Notes: a model not told the origin generated them from the letters alone. A DNA stretch of 64,000 nt from CAVZYN01 sp963779515 (GCA_963779515.1 CAVZYN010000003.1:165979-229978); one strand, 5' to 3'; shown: positions 43,722 to 53,875, counted from the first letter of the stretch. Translations and numbers: made by a program.

Positions 43722-44573
43722 TCAATGCGACATCAGGACGGGCACCGTCATATGCCGGAGGACGTGACGCGTGGCACCGCCGAGCACGAGTTCGCGCAGG
43801 CGCGAATGGCCGTAGCAGCCCATCACCAGCAGATCCGCATTCTCAGCTTTCACGGCCGATATGAGAGCCGGTCCGACATCTGAGTCGGACAACGAAATGT
43901 CCTCAGCCTCCGGGTGGATGTTGTGGCGCGCCAGAGTGCCGCACAGCTTTGCAACCGAAAGGCGGTCCGCCCGCTGGGGTACAGCGTCGACGCCGACGCG
44001 CAGGACCTTGACGTGCTTTGCCGTTTTCAAGAGAGGAATGGCGTCGAAGGCGGCGCGTGAGGCTTCGCGCGCACCGTTCCATGCTACGACCACGCGTTCG
44101 CCGAATTCTGTGTGACTGTTGATCTTCGGCACGAGGACGACAGGGCGGCCCGCGTGGATGACGACGTGCTCGGAGAGGCGTCCAGCCGAGGGACGACGCG
44201 GCAGTCGCGTATCGATGTGGCTGGCGATCACGAGATCGGCCGCGTGACTGTGCGCCGCAATCAATGACAGGACGGGTGTGTCATCGGCATCATCGAGGAT
44301 CCATTCCGATGTACTGGAGTCCTTTCTGGACGTGGCGCCCTCGAATAGCACACGCATACGCTCAGCCTCGCGGCGAAAATTGTCTCGATGGACATCGATC
44401 GAGACGGTGTCTGGTGTACCAGGAGTTCCGGCGGGGATCGTGATCCGCGGTGGCAAAACGGCGAGCCCCACCAGATGCGTTTCCGATCGCGCGGCAAGTT
44501 TCGTTGCGACAGCCAGTTGGTTGCGCAGGTTCTGCTCATCAGTGGCAATCAAGAGAATAGTTCGAAACGTCAT
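43722..44573 (-). CDS. universal stress protein, tandem two-domain
   Basis: 283 residues from MTFRTILLIATDEQNLRNQL. The second half ends LLVMGCYGHSRLRELVLGGA and PVLMSH, nearly the same as the protein at 31104-31946, indicating a paralogue pair. A FixK box at 44670 lies 97 bp upstream, shared with the divergent gene. Confidence 0.93.
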   Translation of the reverse strand: MTFRTILLIATDEQNLRNQLAVATKLAARSETHLVGLAVLPPRITIPAGTPGTPDTVSIDVHRDNFRREAERMRVLFEGATSRKDSSTSEWILDDADDTPVLSLIAAHSHAADLVIASHIDTRLPRRPSAGRLSEHVVIHAGRPVVLVPKINSHTEFGERVVVAWNGAREASRAAFDAIPLLKTAKHVKVLRVGVDAVPQRADRLSVAKLCGTLARHNIHPEAEDISLSDSDVGPALISAVKAENADLLVMGCYGHSRLRELVLGGATRHVLRHMTVPVLMSH

Positions 44574-44669
44574 GGATCACTTTGAATTGGGACGGCAGGA
44601 ACGGGCGGCGTCGCATCAGGCGAGCAGGCGGGATGCTGTCGCAGTATCGAGCTTGGTTCGGCGGCCGCT

Positions 44670-44683
44670 TTGACCCCGATCAA
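44670..44683. promoter_or_regulatory. FixK/FNR box TTGACCCCGATCAA
   Basis: TTGAC-N4-ATCAA fits the consensus. It sits between the divergent USP (start 44573) and DUF6455 gene (start 44800), so it can serve either or both. Confidence 0.75.
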
Positions 44684-44799
44684 GGTCGATCCAGGACGCT
44701 TTGTTGCGAGCGGCCGAGCCGTGCTTGCGGCATGTCAAAGGCCGCCGATCCGGGCCGTCGTAACAATGGCCCGGTACCGTCAATGGAGGAGGCGCAGCC

Positions 44800-45192
44800 G
44801 TGCAGACCGAACATGGATCGATATTTTCAACGGTTTTGGATTGGTGGCAGGAAGCCCGTCAGCGCTGGACGCGCCTGCACGAGCTGGATCAATTCAGCCC
44901 TGCCGAAATCGAGCATCTGGCGGCCGATGTCGGGCTCGACAGAACCGATTTCCTGCAGATTGCACGGCAGCCGAATGGTGGGGCCCTGTTGATCGAGAAG
45001 CGGCTTTCAGCGCTGCATCTCGATCCCGAGGACATCCGCAAACTCTCTCCACTTCTGTTGCGGGATCTGCAGAGGACCTGCGCGATGTGCAGCGAGAAGT
45101 CGCGCTGCGCCGATGACATGGCCAGCGATCCATTGGCTGCCGGTTGGGAGAGCTATTGCCCCAACAGCGGCACGCTTCGCACGCTGACGTAA
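44800..45192 (+). CDS. DUF6455-like protein with a four-cysteine motif
   Basis: 130 residues with a GTG start behind GGAGG. The end shows CAMCSEKSRCADDMAS and SYCPNSGTL, giving C-x2-C-x5-C plus a later Cys, suggesting metal or Fe-S binding. The N-terminal half is helical. Related small proteins accompany redox operons; function is unknown. It opens a plus-strand group with the HlyD-type adaptor 24 bp downstream. Confidence 0.75.
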   Translation: MQTEHGSIFSTVLDWWQEARQRWTRLHELDQFSPAEIEHLAADVGLDRTDFLQIARQPNGGALLIEKRLSALHLDPEDIRKLSPLLLRDLQRTCAMCSEKSRCADDMASDPLAAGWESYCPNSGTLRTLT

Positions 45193-45216
45193 CGCAGAAC
45201 TTCAGGAGTTCCTGCG

Positions 45217-46371
45217 ATGCATTGGCGCGGCTCGGTCAGCAACTTGGAAGCGCAACGGGTCGACCCGGGCGTCGTGCCGATCAGGCGCGGCAGCCCGCCC
45301 GAGACGCGTGCACTTCCTTTGAGCACCGGCGGCGCGCCGGTCGGTGGTGAGCTAACCAAATCGAGGTTGCGTGGCGGAGTAGTCTTGCTCGCGCTGGCCG
45401 TTGGATTGATCTCGGCGGCGTGGTGGTGGCGCATCCCGACGGTTGCAACCGTGCTGCCGGTCCGCGGCACGGCGGCCGAAGTCGTCTACGCAACTGGCGT
45501 GGTCGAGCCGAGAACGTGGGCAAAGGTGTCGGCCCTGGTGCGAAAGCGGATCGTCGAGATGTGCGATTGCGAAGGCCAAGCAGTCAAGAAGGGCAGTGTG
45601 CTGGCTCGCTTGGACGATATCGAGGAGCGGGCGGTTCTGACGGAACTTCAAGCGCGTCACGACCGTTTGAAGGAGGATGTGGCGCGCTACAAGGGCTTGC
45701 TCGACCGCAACGTGACGACGCGTGTTGCCTATGAGGATAAGTTGACGCAATGGCGCGAGTACGAAGCGCGCGTCTCGGCACAAAAGGATCGCTTGCTCGA
45801 TCTCGAACTGCGAGCGCCGATGGACGGCGTCGTGTTGCGGCGCGACGGTTCGGTCGGTGAGATCACCGGCACGGGCCCGACAGATGTGTTGTTCTGGGTC
45901 GGGCAGCCAAAGCCATTGCGGCTTGCCGCCGAGGTCAATGAAGAGGACATCGCCAAGGTGAAGGTTGGCCAGACCGTCCTGCTGCGGCATGATGGCATTG
46001 CGTCTGGACCGTTGAAGGCAAGTGTCAGCGAGATTACGCCCAAAGGCGATCCGGCAACCAAGACGTTCCGGGTCTACTTCGCGCTGCCTGACGATACGCC
46101 GCTGAAGATCGGTATGAGCGTGGAGGCCAACATCGTCGTCCGCGAGGTGCAGAATGCGCTGCTTGTGCCAGCTGATGCGGTCAATGGTGGCGCAGTGTGG
46201 ACGGTCGACAACGGCCATTTGCGCCGCACAGAGGTCGAGACCGGCATCAAGAGCGCGCGGTTGATCGAGATCGTCTCCGGCTTCGATGTCGAACAATCCG
46301 TCGTCGCGCCCGCGCCAGCGTCGCTCAAAACCGGCGCGCGCGTCCGGTCCCGCCGGGCAACCGCAAAATGA
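45217..46371 (+). CDS. HlyD/MacA-type periplasmic adaptor
   Basis: 384 residues. One membrane helix at about 53-72 (GGVVLLALAVGLISAAWWW), then lipoyl-like and coiled-coil parts (about 100-200, LQARHDRLKEDVARYKGLLD) and beta-barrel. It links an inner-membrane MacB-type pump to the outer membrane. Its stop overlaps the permease start (ATGA). Confidence 0.9.
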   Translation: MHWRGSVSNLEAQRVDPGVVPIRRGSPPETRALPLSTGGAPVGGELTKSRLRGGVVLLALAVGLISAAWWWRIPTVATVLPVRGTAAEVVYATGVVEPRTWAKVSALVRKRIVEMCDCEGQAVKKGSVLARLDDIEERAVLTELQARHDRLKEDVARYKGLLDRNVTTRVAYEDKLTQWREYEARVSAQKDRLLDLELRAPMDGVVLRRDGSVGEITGTGPTDVLFWVGQPKPLRLAAEVNEEDIAKVKVGQTVLLRHDGIASGPLKASVSEITPKGDPATKTFRVYFALPDDTPLKIGMSVEANIVVREVQNALLVPADAVNGGAVWTVDNGHLRRTEVETGIKSARLIEIVSGFDVEQSVVAPAPASLKTGARVRSRRATAK

Positions 46372-47603
46372 ATCTCGTCTTCGACATAGCGATCACACAT
46401 GTGGTGAGCCGCGTCCGGCAAACGTTGGTCGGGATTTTCGGCGTCGCGATGGGTGTCGGCTTTTCCGTCATGATGGCGGCGCTGATGGAGGGCTCGCAGC
46501 GCGACTTCGTCAGCCAGCTCGTTGATAGTCTGCCGCATATTACAATGAGCGATGAGCGGCGTAATCCGCCCGTACAACCCGCTGAGACGATCTATGCAGC
46601 GGTTGCGATCAGCGGACTTACAACACCCACGATACGGCCGGGCATCAAGAATCCTTACGCGATCATGGCCTCGCTCGAAGGCTGGATGTCGGGTGCCGTC
46701 GCACCGTCCGTCCAGTCGAAAGCGGTCATTCGCTACAGCGGACGCGATACGGCGGCGAGCGTCACCGGCATCGATCCAAAACGGGAAGCCAGCGTCTCCA
46801 AACTCCCAACTCAAATCCGCCAAGGCAGTCTCGACGGCCTCTACAAGGCCTCGAATGCCATCATTCTTGGTGACAAGCTCGCGGCCAAGATTGGCGCGCG
46901 GGCCGGCAATACGATCACGTTGGTGGCAGGCTCCGGGCGGCCGCTGTCGTGCACGGTCGTCGGGCTGTTTCATTCTGGCGTCAGCCAATACGATGAGATG
47001 CAGTCTTATACGCTCCTGAAGACGGCGCAGATCCTGGCCGGGCAAACGGGTCTCGTGAACTCCATTCGGGTGCGCATCCTGGACATCATGGCGGCGCGCG
47101 AAACGGCGGCGCGCGTTGAATCGGAAACGGGATACAAAGCTGTGTCCTGGCAAGAGGCCAATGAAGATCTGTTGTCGGCGTTCCAGATCCGCAATTTCAT
47201 CATGTACGCGGTGGTTGGCGCGATCCTGTTGGTTGCGTCCTTCGGCACCTACAACATCATCTCCACCATCACGCACGAGAAGACGCGGGATATCGCGATC
47301 CTGAAGTCGCTCGGCTTCACCGAGAGGACCGTGCGCCGGATTTTTCTCGTCGAGGCCATGTTGATCGGAATTGCCGGCATGATCGTGGGCTGGGGGCTCG
47401 GTTACGTCATGTGCCTCGGCCTCGGTATGATCGAGTTCCGCAGCCCGTTCATGGATGCCGATCGGCTGCCGATGTACTACACGCCGGTGCACTATGCGCT
47501 GGCCGGGGGGATCGCGCTGGCGGCATCGGGCATTGCCGGATATCTGCCTGCGCGGAAGGCCGCGCGGGTGCAGCCGGTCGACATCATTCGCGGGGCGTCC
47601 TAG
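46368..47603 (+). CDS. MacB/FtsX-type ABC exporter permease
   Basis: 411 residues from MNLVFDIAITHVVSRVRQTL. One N-terminal helix, a large periplasmic domain, and three C-terminal helices with TITHEKTRDIAILKSLGFTE, the FtsX coupling motif. It lacks a fused ATPase, which is encoded by the next gene; their stop and start share a base. Confidence 0.92.
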   Translation: MNLVFDIAITHVVSRVRQTLVGIFGVAMGVGFSVMMAALMEGSQRDFVSQLVDSLPHITMSDERRNPPVQPAETIYAAVAISGLTTPTIRPGIKNPYAIMASLEGWMSGAVAPSVQSKAVIRYSGRDTAASVTGIDPKREASVSKLPTQIRQGSLDGLYKASNAIILGDKLAAKIGARAGNTITLVAGSGRPLSCTVVGLFHSGVSQYDEMQSYTLLKTAQILAGQTGLVNSIRVRILDIMAARETAARVESETGYKAVSWQEANEDLLSAFQIRNFIMYAVVGAILLVASFGTYNIISTITHEKTRDIAILKSLGFTERTVRRIFLVEAMLIGIAGMIVGWGLGYVMCLGLGMIEFRSPFMDADRLPMYYTPVHYALAGGIALAASGIAGYLPARKAARVQPVDIIRGAS

Positions 47604-48301
47604 TGGTCGCCGCCGCGCGCACACCTCTGATCGAGACGCGCGCCGTCACCAGGACGATCAATGAGGGTGTGGCAGCGACGCTTGTGCGCGACATCGATAT
47701 CTCGATTGAGAGCGGGGAGTTCGTCGCCATCACCGGGCCGTCTGGTTCTGGCAAGAGTTCGCTCCTGTACCTATTGGGACTGCTGGATCTGCCGACGTCC
47801 GGCGAGGTCCTGATCAACGGCCGCAATGCGAGCGCTCTCGATGAGGTGGAGCGGGCGCGGCTCAGGCTCTCGACAATAGGATTTGTGTTCCAGTTCCATT
47901 TTCTGTTGCCGGAGTTCACAGCACTCCAGAACGTCATGCTGCCGATGCGGGCGCTCGCCAAGCTCTCGGAGCCGGAGATGACGGCGCGCGCGATGGACAT
48001 TTTGAGGTCGCTCGGCCTCGAAGCGCATGCACGCAAGCTCCCGGGGCAGCTTTCGGGCGGACAGCGCCAGCGGGTCGCGATCGCGCGCGCGCTGGCCAAC
48101 GATCCGCTGGTGATCCTGGCCGACGAGCCGACGGGCAATCTCGATACCGCCTCGAGCGAACAGGTGCTGGCGATCTTCCGAAAGTTGGTGGACGACACGG
48201 GCCGGGCTATTGTCATCGTGACGCACGACATGTCGCTAGCCGCGCGCACCGATCGGCGCATCCATATCGTCGATGGGCGGATTGCTGCACCCAGCAGTTG
48301 A
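47603..48301 (+). CDS. ABC exporter ATPase, LolD/MacB type
   Basis: 232 residues with GTG start at 47603 (TAGTG overlap). Walker A TGPSGSGKSSLLYLL, signature LSGGQRQRVAIARAL, Walker B VILADEPTGNLD and the H-loop VTHD are all present. With the two preceding genes it completes a tripartite exporter; substrate unknown. Confidence 0.95.
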   Translation: MVAAARTPLIETRAVTRTINEGVAATLVRDIDISIESGEFVAITGPSGSGKSSLLYLLGLLDLPTSGEVLINGRNASALDEVERARLRLSTIGFVFQFHFLLPEFTALQNVMLPMRALAKLSEPEMTARAMDILRSLGLEAHARKLPGQLSGGQRQRVAIARALANDPLVILADEPTGNLDTASSEQVLAIFRKLVDDTGRAIVIVTHDMSLAARTDRRIHIVDGRIAAPSS

Positions 48302-48311
48302 TGCGGGTCAA
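48298..48311 (+). promoter_or_regulatory. FixK/FNR box TTGATGCGGGTCAA
   Basis: Identical to the box at 25625-25638. It overlaps the ATPase stop codon and lies 38 bp before the next gene, so it would give the acyl-CoA synthetase gene its own oxygen-responsive promoter. Confidence 0.75.
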
Positions 48312-48349
48312 CGAAACGCCGATAGAGGGCACTCCGGGGCGCGCGTGAC

Positions 48350-51031
48350 ATGACCATTCGCAATTTCGCGTCGCTGCTGGCGCCAACGTCCATCGCGATG
48401 ATCGGCGCAAGTCCGAGCTCAGGCAGCATCGGCCGGATTGTGACCGCCAACCTCACCAGTGCCGGATTTCAGGGCCCCATATGGCTCGTCAATCCGCGCC
48501 ACACGACAATCGACGGCCACACCTGCGTCGCCTCTGTCGCGGAACTTCACGGCGTTCCCGATCTCGCGGTCGTTGCGACGCCACCGGCGACGATCCCGAG
48601 GCTGATCGCGGAGTTGGGGGCCAAGGGCACCAAGGCTGCCGTTGTGATCAGCGCCGGTGTGACGCCCGACTTGCGCCAGACGATGTTGGAGGCGGCGCGC
48701 CCGCACCTCCTGCGCATTCAGGGGCCGAATTGCCTCGGGCTCATGGTGCCCCAGATCGGATTGAACGCCAGCTTCTGCCATCGCATGCCGCATACCGGCG
48801 ATCTTGCATTCGTCTCCCAGTCAGGCGCGCTGATAACGGCCGTCGTCGATTGGGCGTCGCGCCGCGACATCGGCTTTTCTCATGTCGTGTCGGTCGGCGA
48901 CATGGCGGACGTCGATTTTGGAGATCTTCTCGATTATCTGGCCGGCGACGGTAAGACGCGGGCCATTCTGCTCTATATGGAGCATCTGACGCACGCGCCG
49001 AAGTTCATGTCGGCGGCGCGCCGGGCCGCACGCGCCAAGCCTGTTGTCGTGCTGAAGTCCGGCCGCCATGCCGCGGGCGCCAAGGCCGCCATGTCGCATA
49101 CGGGCGCGCTTGCAGGATCGGATGCAGCCTACGACGCGGCGTTCCGCCGTGCGGGGCTGCTGCGGGTGATGGAACTCGAGGATCTCTTCGAGGCGGCCGA
49201 AATACTCGCGCGGATGCCGCGTCTCGACGGCGAGCGGCTCGTCATTCTCACCAATGGCGGCGGGGCCGGTGTGCTGGCCGCGGATCGGCTCTCGGATCTC
49301 GACGGGATGCTTGCCGACGTTTCCGGGTCGACCCGCGCGGCGCTCGACGCGCTCTTGCCGCCGGCATGGTCGCACGGCAATCCGGTGGACATGATCGGAG
49401 ACGCCGATGCGGCGCGTTATGCGCGCGCCCTGGAGATCTTGATGCAGAGCGACGCCGCCGATGCAGTGCTCGTGATGAATTGCCCGACGGCGCTGGCGTC
49501 GAGCACGGATATTGCCAGGGCCGTGATTGACGTGCGGGAGCGGCGGCGGGGCGAGGGCAAGGCGCTAAAGCCACTCTTGACGAACTGGCTTGGTGATGGG
49601 GCGGCGGAGGAGGGGCGACAGCTCTTTGCCGCGGCTCGGATTCCGTCGTTCGAGACACCCGCGGCGGCGATCGATGGGTTCATGCAGCTCGTGCGCTATG
49701 CGCGGGCGCAGGATGCGCTAATGCAAACGCCGCCGGTTCTGCCCGGCGATATCACCTGCGATCACGCTGCAGCGCAGTCTGCGATCGACGGCGCCGCGGC
49801 GCGCGGGCAAGCAATGCTGTCGGAAGTCGAGGCCAAGTCGCTGCTCGCGGCCTATGGCATTCCGGTGGTCGCAACGATGGTCGCTAAGTCGGTCGAAGAC
49901 GTCGCGCCGGTGGCGCAGGCGCTGCTCGCCGATCACGCAGCCGTCGTCATCAAGATCTTGTCGGACGATATTACCCACAAATCGGATGTCGGCGGTGTCC
50001 GCCTCAATCTGACGTCGGCCGAAGAGGCGCGGGAGGCCGCCCGGTCCATGCACGCGCGGATCACGTCAGCGATGCCGGCGGCCCGCATCGCCGGCTTCAC
50101 CGTGCAGCCGATGATCCGGCGCCCGCGCGCCCACGAGCTCATTGTTGGCATGACGGACGACCCAACGTTTGGGCCGATGCTGATGTTCGGCACCGGAGGA
50201 ACGGGTGTCGAAGTGATCCGCGATACGGCGCATGCGCTGCCGCCGCTCGATCTCAAACTCGCGCGCGATATGATGCGAGCGACACGTGTGCATCGGCTGT
50301 TGGAGGGCTACAGGGATCGGCCCAAAGCCGATCTTGATGCGATTGCCGCGACGCTGGTCCGGCTCTCGGCGCTGGTCATTGCTCATACCGAGATCCGCGA
50401 AATCGACATCAACCCGCTGTTGGCGGACGACAAAGGTGTCGTCGCGCTGGACGCGCGGGTCCGCATCGGAACAGCGACGGAAAGGCCACGCTGGCCGCTC
50501 TCAATTCGGGCCTATCCTGCCGCATGGCAACGCGAAGTGTCCTTGGCCGGCCTTGGGGCCATTCAGTTGCGGCCGATCCGCCCTGAAGACGAACATCTTT
50601 ACGCCCGTTTCATTGAGCGGCTGACACCAGACGACATGCGGATGCGCTTTTTCATCGCGCGCCCACACGCCTCGCACGCGCAGATCGCGCGATTCACTCA
50701 GATCGACTATGCGCGCGAGATGGCCTTTGTCGCAATCGGAGAGGCCAACGGCGATATCCTGGGCGTCGCGCGGCTTGTCGCCGATCCGGACTATCATCGC
50801 GCCGAATATGCGATCATCGTCGCCTCCGACTTGAAAGGTCACGGACTCGGTTGGACGCTGATGCAACATCTCATTGCCTACGCGCGCGCCGAGGGACTAT
50901 CGGAGCTCTTTGGCGAAGTGCTGGCCGAGAACGAGACGATGCTTAAAATGTCCCGGGAACTCGGTTTCAAAATCGCGGCCGTACCGGATGACGCCAACCT
51001 GATGCGCGTCTCGCTCGATCTCAAGGCGTGA
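48350..51031 (+). CDS. ADP-forming acyl-CoA synthetase fused to a GNAT acetyltransferase (Pat/PatZ-like)
   Basis: 893 residues. The CoA-binding and ligase domains (about 8-450; SIAMIGASP near the start) precede an ATP-grasp domain (about 490-700, with VVIKILSDDITHKSDVGGV) and a GNAT domain (about 730-890; IQLRPIRPEDEHLYARFIER and SDLKGHGLGWTLMQHLIAYA). Such fusions are protein lysine acetyltransferases that inactivate acetyl-CoA synthetases, or true acetate-CoA ligases. An intact phospho-His segment was not checked. FixK control fits roles in anaerobic energy metabolism. Confidence 0.9.
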   Translation: MTIRNFASLLAPTSIAMIGASPSSGSIGRIVTANLTSAGFQGPIWLVNPRHTTIDGHTCVASVAELHGVPDLAVVATPPATIPRLIAELGAKGTKAAVVISAGVTPDLRQTMLEAARPHLLRIQGPNCLGLMVPQIGLNASFCHRMPHTGDLAFVSQSGALITAVVDWASRRDIGFSHVVSVGDMADVDFGDLLDYLAGDGKTRAILLYMEHLTHAPKFMSAARRAARAKPVVVLKSGRHAAGAKAAMSHTGALAGSDAAYDAAFRRAGLLRVMELEDLFEAAEILARMPRLDGERLVILTNGGGAGVLAADRLSDLDGMLADVSGSTRAALDALLPPAWSHGNPVDMIGDADAARYARALEILMQSDAADAVLVMNCPTALASSTDIARAVIDVRERRRGEGKALKPLLTNWLGDGAAEEGRQLFAAARIPSFETPAAAIDGFMQLVRYARAQDALMQTPPVLPGDITCDHAAAQSAIDGAAARGQAMLSEVEAKSLLAAYGIPVVATMVAKSVEDVAPVAQALLADHAAVVIKILSDDITHKSDVGGVRLNLTSAEEAREAARSMHARITSAMPAARIAGFTVQPMIRRPRAHELIVGMTDDPTFGPMLMFGTGGTGVEVIRDTAHALPPLDLKLARDMMRATRVHRLLEGYRDRPKADLDAIAATLVRLSALVIAHTEIREIDINPLLADDKGVVALDARVRIGTATERPRWPLSIRAYPAAWQREVSLAGLGAIQLRPIRPEDEHLYARFIERLTPDDMRMRFFIARPHASHAQIARFTQIDYAREMAFVAIGEANGDILGVARLVADPDYHRAEYAIIVASDLKGHGLGWTLMQHLIAYARAEGLSELFGEVLAENETMLKMSRELGFKIAAVPDDANLMRVSLDLKA

Positions 51032-53528
51032 GGGCAGGTATTGCCTGCCGGGCGCCGAATTGCGTGCGTCGCGACAGGAGTTCCGCGACGCCCCAGGTCA
51101 GCAGCACCAGAGCCAAGATCACGCTGAAGAGACGCACGCCGACCGGGACCAGTCCCAGGAGCGATCGGAGCGGCTCCAGGAGGACAGTCAGCGCCTGGAT
51201 CGCGAGACCAATCCCGACCGCCAAATGGATCCCGTGGTTGGTTTCCGGGATGATGCGGACGCGCCGCGCCGGATAGACAAAGACAAGCTGCGTCATCGAT
51301 TCATAAAGAAACACCGATGTGCGCGTTTCATCGAGCGTGTAGCCGAGCTGCGGCATCGCGCCGAGGAGTGCGGCGCCGGCAAGCGCCTTGACGAGACCGC
51401 TCATGATCACGAAGCGCAGTGAGGCCGCGTCGAGCAACTGCGATGACGGCGGACGCGGCGGCTGCGCCATCACATCCGGATTGCGATCGAAAGCGAGCGC
51501 AAGTGCCGGCGGTCCATCGGCAACCACGTTGATCCACAAGAGCTGCACCGCCGTGAGCGGGAGCAGGAAGGTCCCGCCGGCCGGGTCTTTCAATCCCAGC
51601 AGAAACGCCATGCCGAGGCCGATGATCATGAGCAGGATCAGCGCGAGGTCGGTCGAATAGAAGAACCGGATGAACTTCTGGATATTCTCGTAGATGCTGC
51701 GCCCTTCTTCGATGGCGATGACGATGGTCGCGAAATTGTCGTCCATCAGCACGACGTCGGCGACCTCGCGGGAGACGTCGCTGCCGCGTTGGCCCATGGC
51801 GACGCCAACATCCGAGCGTTTCAGAGCCGGCGCATCGTTCACGCCATCGCCCGTCACCGCGACGATCTCACCGAGCGCCTTCAAGCCATCAACCAGGCGC
51901 AGCTTGTCTTCCGGCGTGACCCGCGCGAAAATGTTGATGTCGCGGACGGCGTCGAGAAAGGACGCACCGGTGAGTTCCGCGATGTCGCGGCCGGTGAGAA
52001 CGCGCGGTGTCGTAATCCCGATGCTGCGGCCGACAGCTTCGGCGGTCGCGGGGTGATCGCCCGTGATCATCACCACGCGGATGCCGGCAGCGCGCGTGCG
52101 GCGCAGGGCGTCGGGAACCTCTGGCCGCGGTGGATCCCACAGCATCACGAGGCCGAGAAACGTGACTTCGTCCTCGCGTTCGTCGACGCACCAAGCCAGC
52201 GCGATGACACGATAGCCTTCCTGCGCACGCGTCATCGCGCGGTCCATCCAGGTCTGCTTCTCCGCCGGCAAGAGCGTGCTGCGTGCGATCAGAACTTCCG
52301 GCGCACCCTTCAGATAACTCACACTGCGCCCGCTTTCCCTGACGGTGACGCGCATGAATTTATAGCTGCTGTCGAATGGCCGGCTCGACAGGCGCGGCCG
52401 GGTCGCGGCGAGGCCGGTCGCATCCGCGCCGCGGCTCGCGGCGTAGTCGAGGAGGGCGAGTTCGAGCGGATCGCCGGCGCGCGTATCCATTTCGGCGTCA
52501 TTGGCAAGAACCATCGCAGCGAGGGCACGAGCGTCGTCGGGGGCGTCGATGGCGCGCACGTGCATGCGATTTTCCGTCAATGTGCCGGTCTTGTCGGTGG
52601 CAATGACGGTCACCGAGCCGAGCGCTTCGACGGCGGAGAGGCGGCGCACGATGGCCTTGCGTTTGGCGAGACGTTCGACGCCCATCGCCAGCGTCAGTGT
52701 CAGGACAGCCGGCAGGCCTTCCGGCACGGCGGCGACCGCGAGTGCGACGGAAAACAGCACGACTTGTCCGAGGCGGCCGATACCTTCGACCACGACACCG
52801 CCGACGGTGAGAATGAGCCCGACGCCGAGAATGGCGATCGCGACGTGGTTGCCAAAGCGATCGAGGCGGCGTTCCAGCGGCGTCTTGCCAGCTTCGATCC
52901 CGCCGATCAGCGCGGCAAGCCGCCCCATGGTGCTCTGCGGTCCAGTCTGCGTGACCTCGGCAAACCCCTTGCCTCTGACAATGAGGGTGCCGCTCGAGAT
53001 TTCGTCGCCGATGCCTTTTTCGACCGGCAATGATTCGCCGGACACAACGGATTCGTCAGCCGATATGCCATCGCCCTTGATGAGGTGCGCGTCAGCCGGC
53101 ACACGGTCGCCGGCTTCGATGCGAAAGACGTCGCCGGGGACAAGTTGCACCGTTGGAATCTGCGTCAGGGCGCCGTCGCGCATGACCCAGACCAAGGGCA
53201 TCGCAAGCGCCTTGAGGCGAGACAGCGCCGTATCGGCCTTGGACTCCTGATAAGCGCCAAGGATGGCATTGAGGCCCAGGATGAGCCCGATGGCGATGGC
53301 CTCGAGCGGAACCTCGCGCATGCCCTCATGCAGCCAGAGAACCAGATCGAGCGCCAGCGCGAACAAGAGAAGGTAGATCAGCGGGCTCTTGAATTGCGCA
53401 ACCAGACGCTCGCGAAATCCGGCCGTCACCGTCTCCGGAAGGGCATTGGGCCCGTACGCGGCGAGGCGGTGAATGGCCTGCGTGTTCGACAAGCCTCGCG
53501 CCCGTCCGCTCTGGAGAGGCTCTCGCAT
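51021..53528 (-). CDS. P-type cation-transporting ATPase (Ca/Mg type)
   Basis: 835 residues. Phosphorylation motif DKTGTLTEN with D312, TGES-type (VVSGESLPVEK) actuator and TGDGVNDAPALKRSDVGVAM hinge are present. About ten membrane helices; VALAVAAVPEGLPAVLTLTL (about 260-280) is the PEGL ion-site helix of Ca-type pumps. Start at MREPLQSGRARG; the longer upstream frame is shadow of the cytochrome gene. Overlaps the preceding gene's 3' end by 11 bp, convergent. Confidence 0.95.
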   Translation of the reverse strand: MREPLQSGRARGLSNTQAIHRLAAYGPNALPETVTAGFRERLVAQFKSPLIYLLLFALALDLVLWLHEGMREVPLEAIAIGLILGLNAILGAYQESKADTALSRLKALAMPLVWVMRDGALTQIPTVQLVPGDVFRIEAGDRVPADAHLIKGDGISADESVVSGESLPVEKGIGDEISSGTLIVRGKGFAEVTQTGPQSTMGRLAALIGGIEAGKTPLERRLDRFGNHVAIAILGVGLILTVGGVVVEGIGRLGQVVLFSVALAVAAVPEGLPAVLTLTLAMGVERLAKRKAIVRRLSAVEALGSVTVIATDKTGTLTENRMHVRAIDAPDDARALAAMVLANDAEMDTRAGDPLELALLDYAASRGADATGLAATRPRLSSRPFDSSYKFMRVTVRESGRSVSYLKGAPEVLIARSTLLPAEKQTWMDRAMTRAQEGYRVIALAWCVDEREDEVTFLGLVMLWDPPRPEVPDALRRTRAAGIRVVMITGDHPATAEAVGRSIGITTPRVLTGRDIAELTGASFLDAVRDINIFARVTPEDKLRLVDGLKALGEIVAVTGDGVNDAPALKRSDVGVAMGQRGSDVSREVADVVLMDDNFATIVIAIEEGRSIYENIQKFIRFFYSTDLALILLMIIGLGMAFLLGLKDPAGGTFLLPLTAVQLLWINVVADGPPALALAFDRNPDVMAQPPRPPSSQLLDAASLRFVIMSGLVKALAGAALLGAMPQLGYTLDETRTSVFLYESMTQLVFVYPARRVRIIPETNHGIHLAVGIGLAIQALTVLLEPLRSLLGLVPVGVRLFSVILALVLLTWGVAELLSRRTQFGARQAIPALTP

Positions 53529-53548
53529 GATGCTCCCGGATCGAGATC

Positions 53549-53875
53549 CTATTTCAACGACAGGATGAAGGCTGCGAGGTTGCGGATTTGGGCGCGGGTC
53601 AGTGGCACACCCGGCATTTCCGGATGCGGCAGCACCATTGCGGCCTCTAAGCGATCCGGCGTGATGTTGGGCTTGCGCGCAATCGCCGCGAAGCTCGGCA
53701 CGTCGGGCCGGCCGACGTTGGAGGGCAAATCCGGCACCAAATGACAGTTGGAGCAGAGCTTGGCCGCCAGCTCGCGCCCGTGTTCGGTGTCGGGCGGGCC
53801 GGATTGGGCGGCAACGGCTTGCGACGTGAGCGCGAGCCCTGCGATCGCAAGGACCACGACCTGGGGAAATGTCAT
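53549..53875 (-). CDS. class I c-type cytochrome, periplasmic
   Basis: 108 residues. A signal peptide (VVVLAIAGLALTSQAVAAQ) precedes the heme motif CSNCH at about 41-45; the distal Met is probably in the PEMPG segment (about 84-88). It would carry electrons in the periplasm. It lies 20 bp upstream of the P-ATPase and is probably co-transcribed. Confidence 0.92.
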   Translation of the reverse strand: MTFPQVVVLAIAGLALTSQAVAAQSGPPDTEHGRELAAKLCSNCHLVPDLPSNVGRPDVPSFAAIARKPNITPDRLEAAMVLPHPEMPGVPLTRAQIRNLAAFILSLK

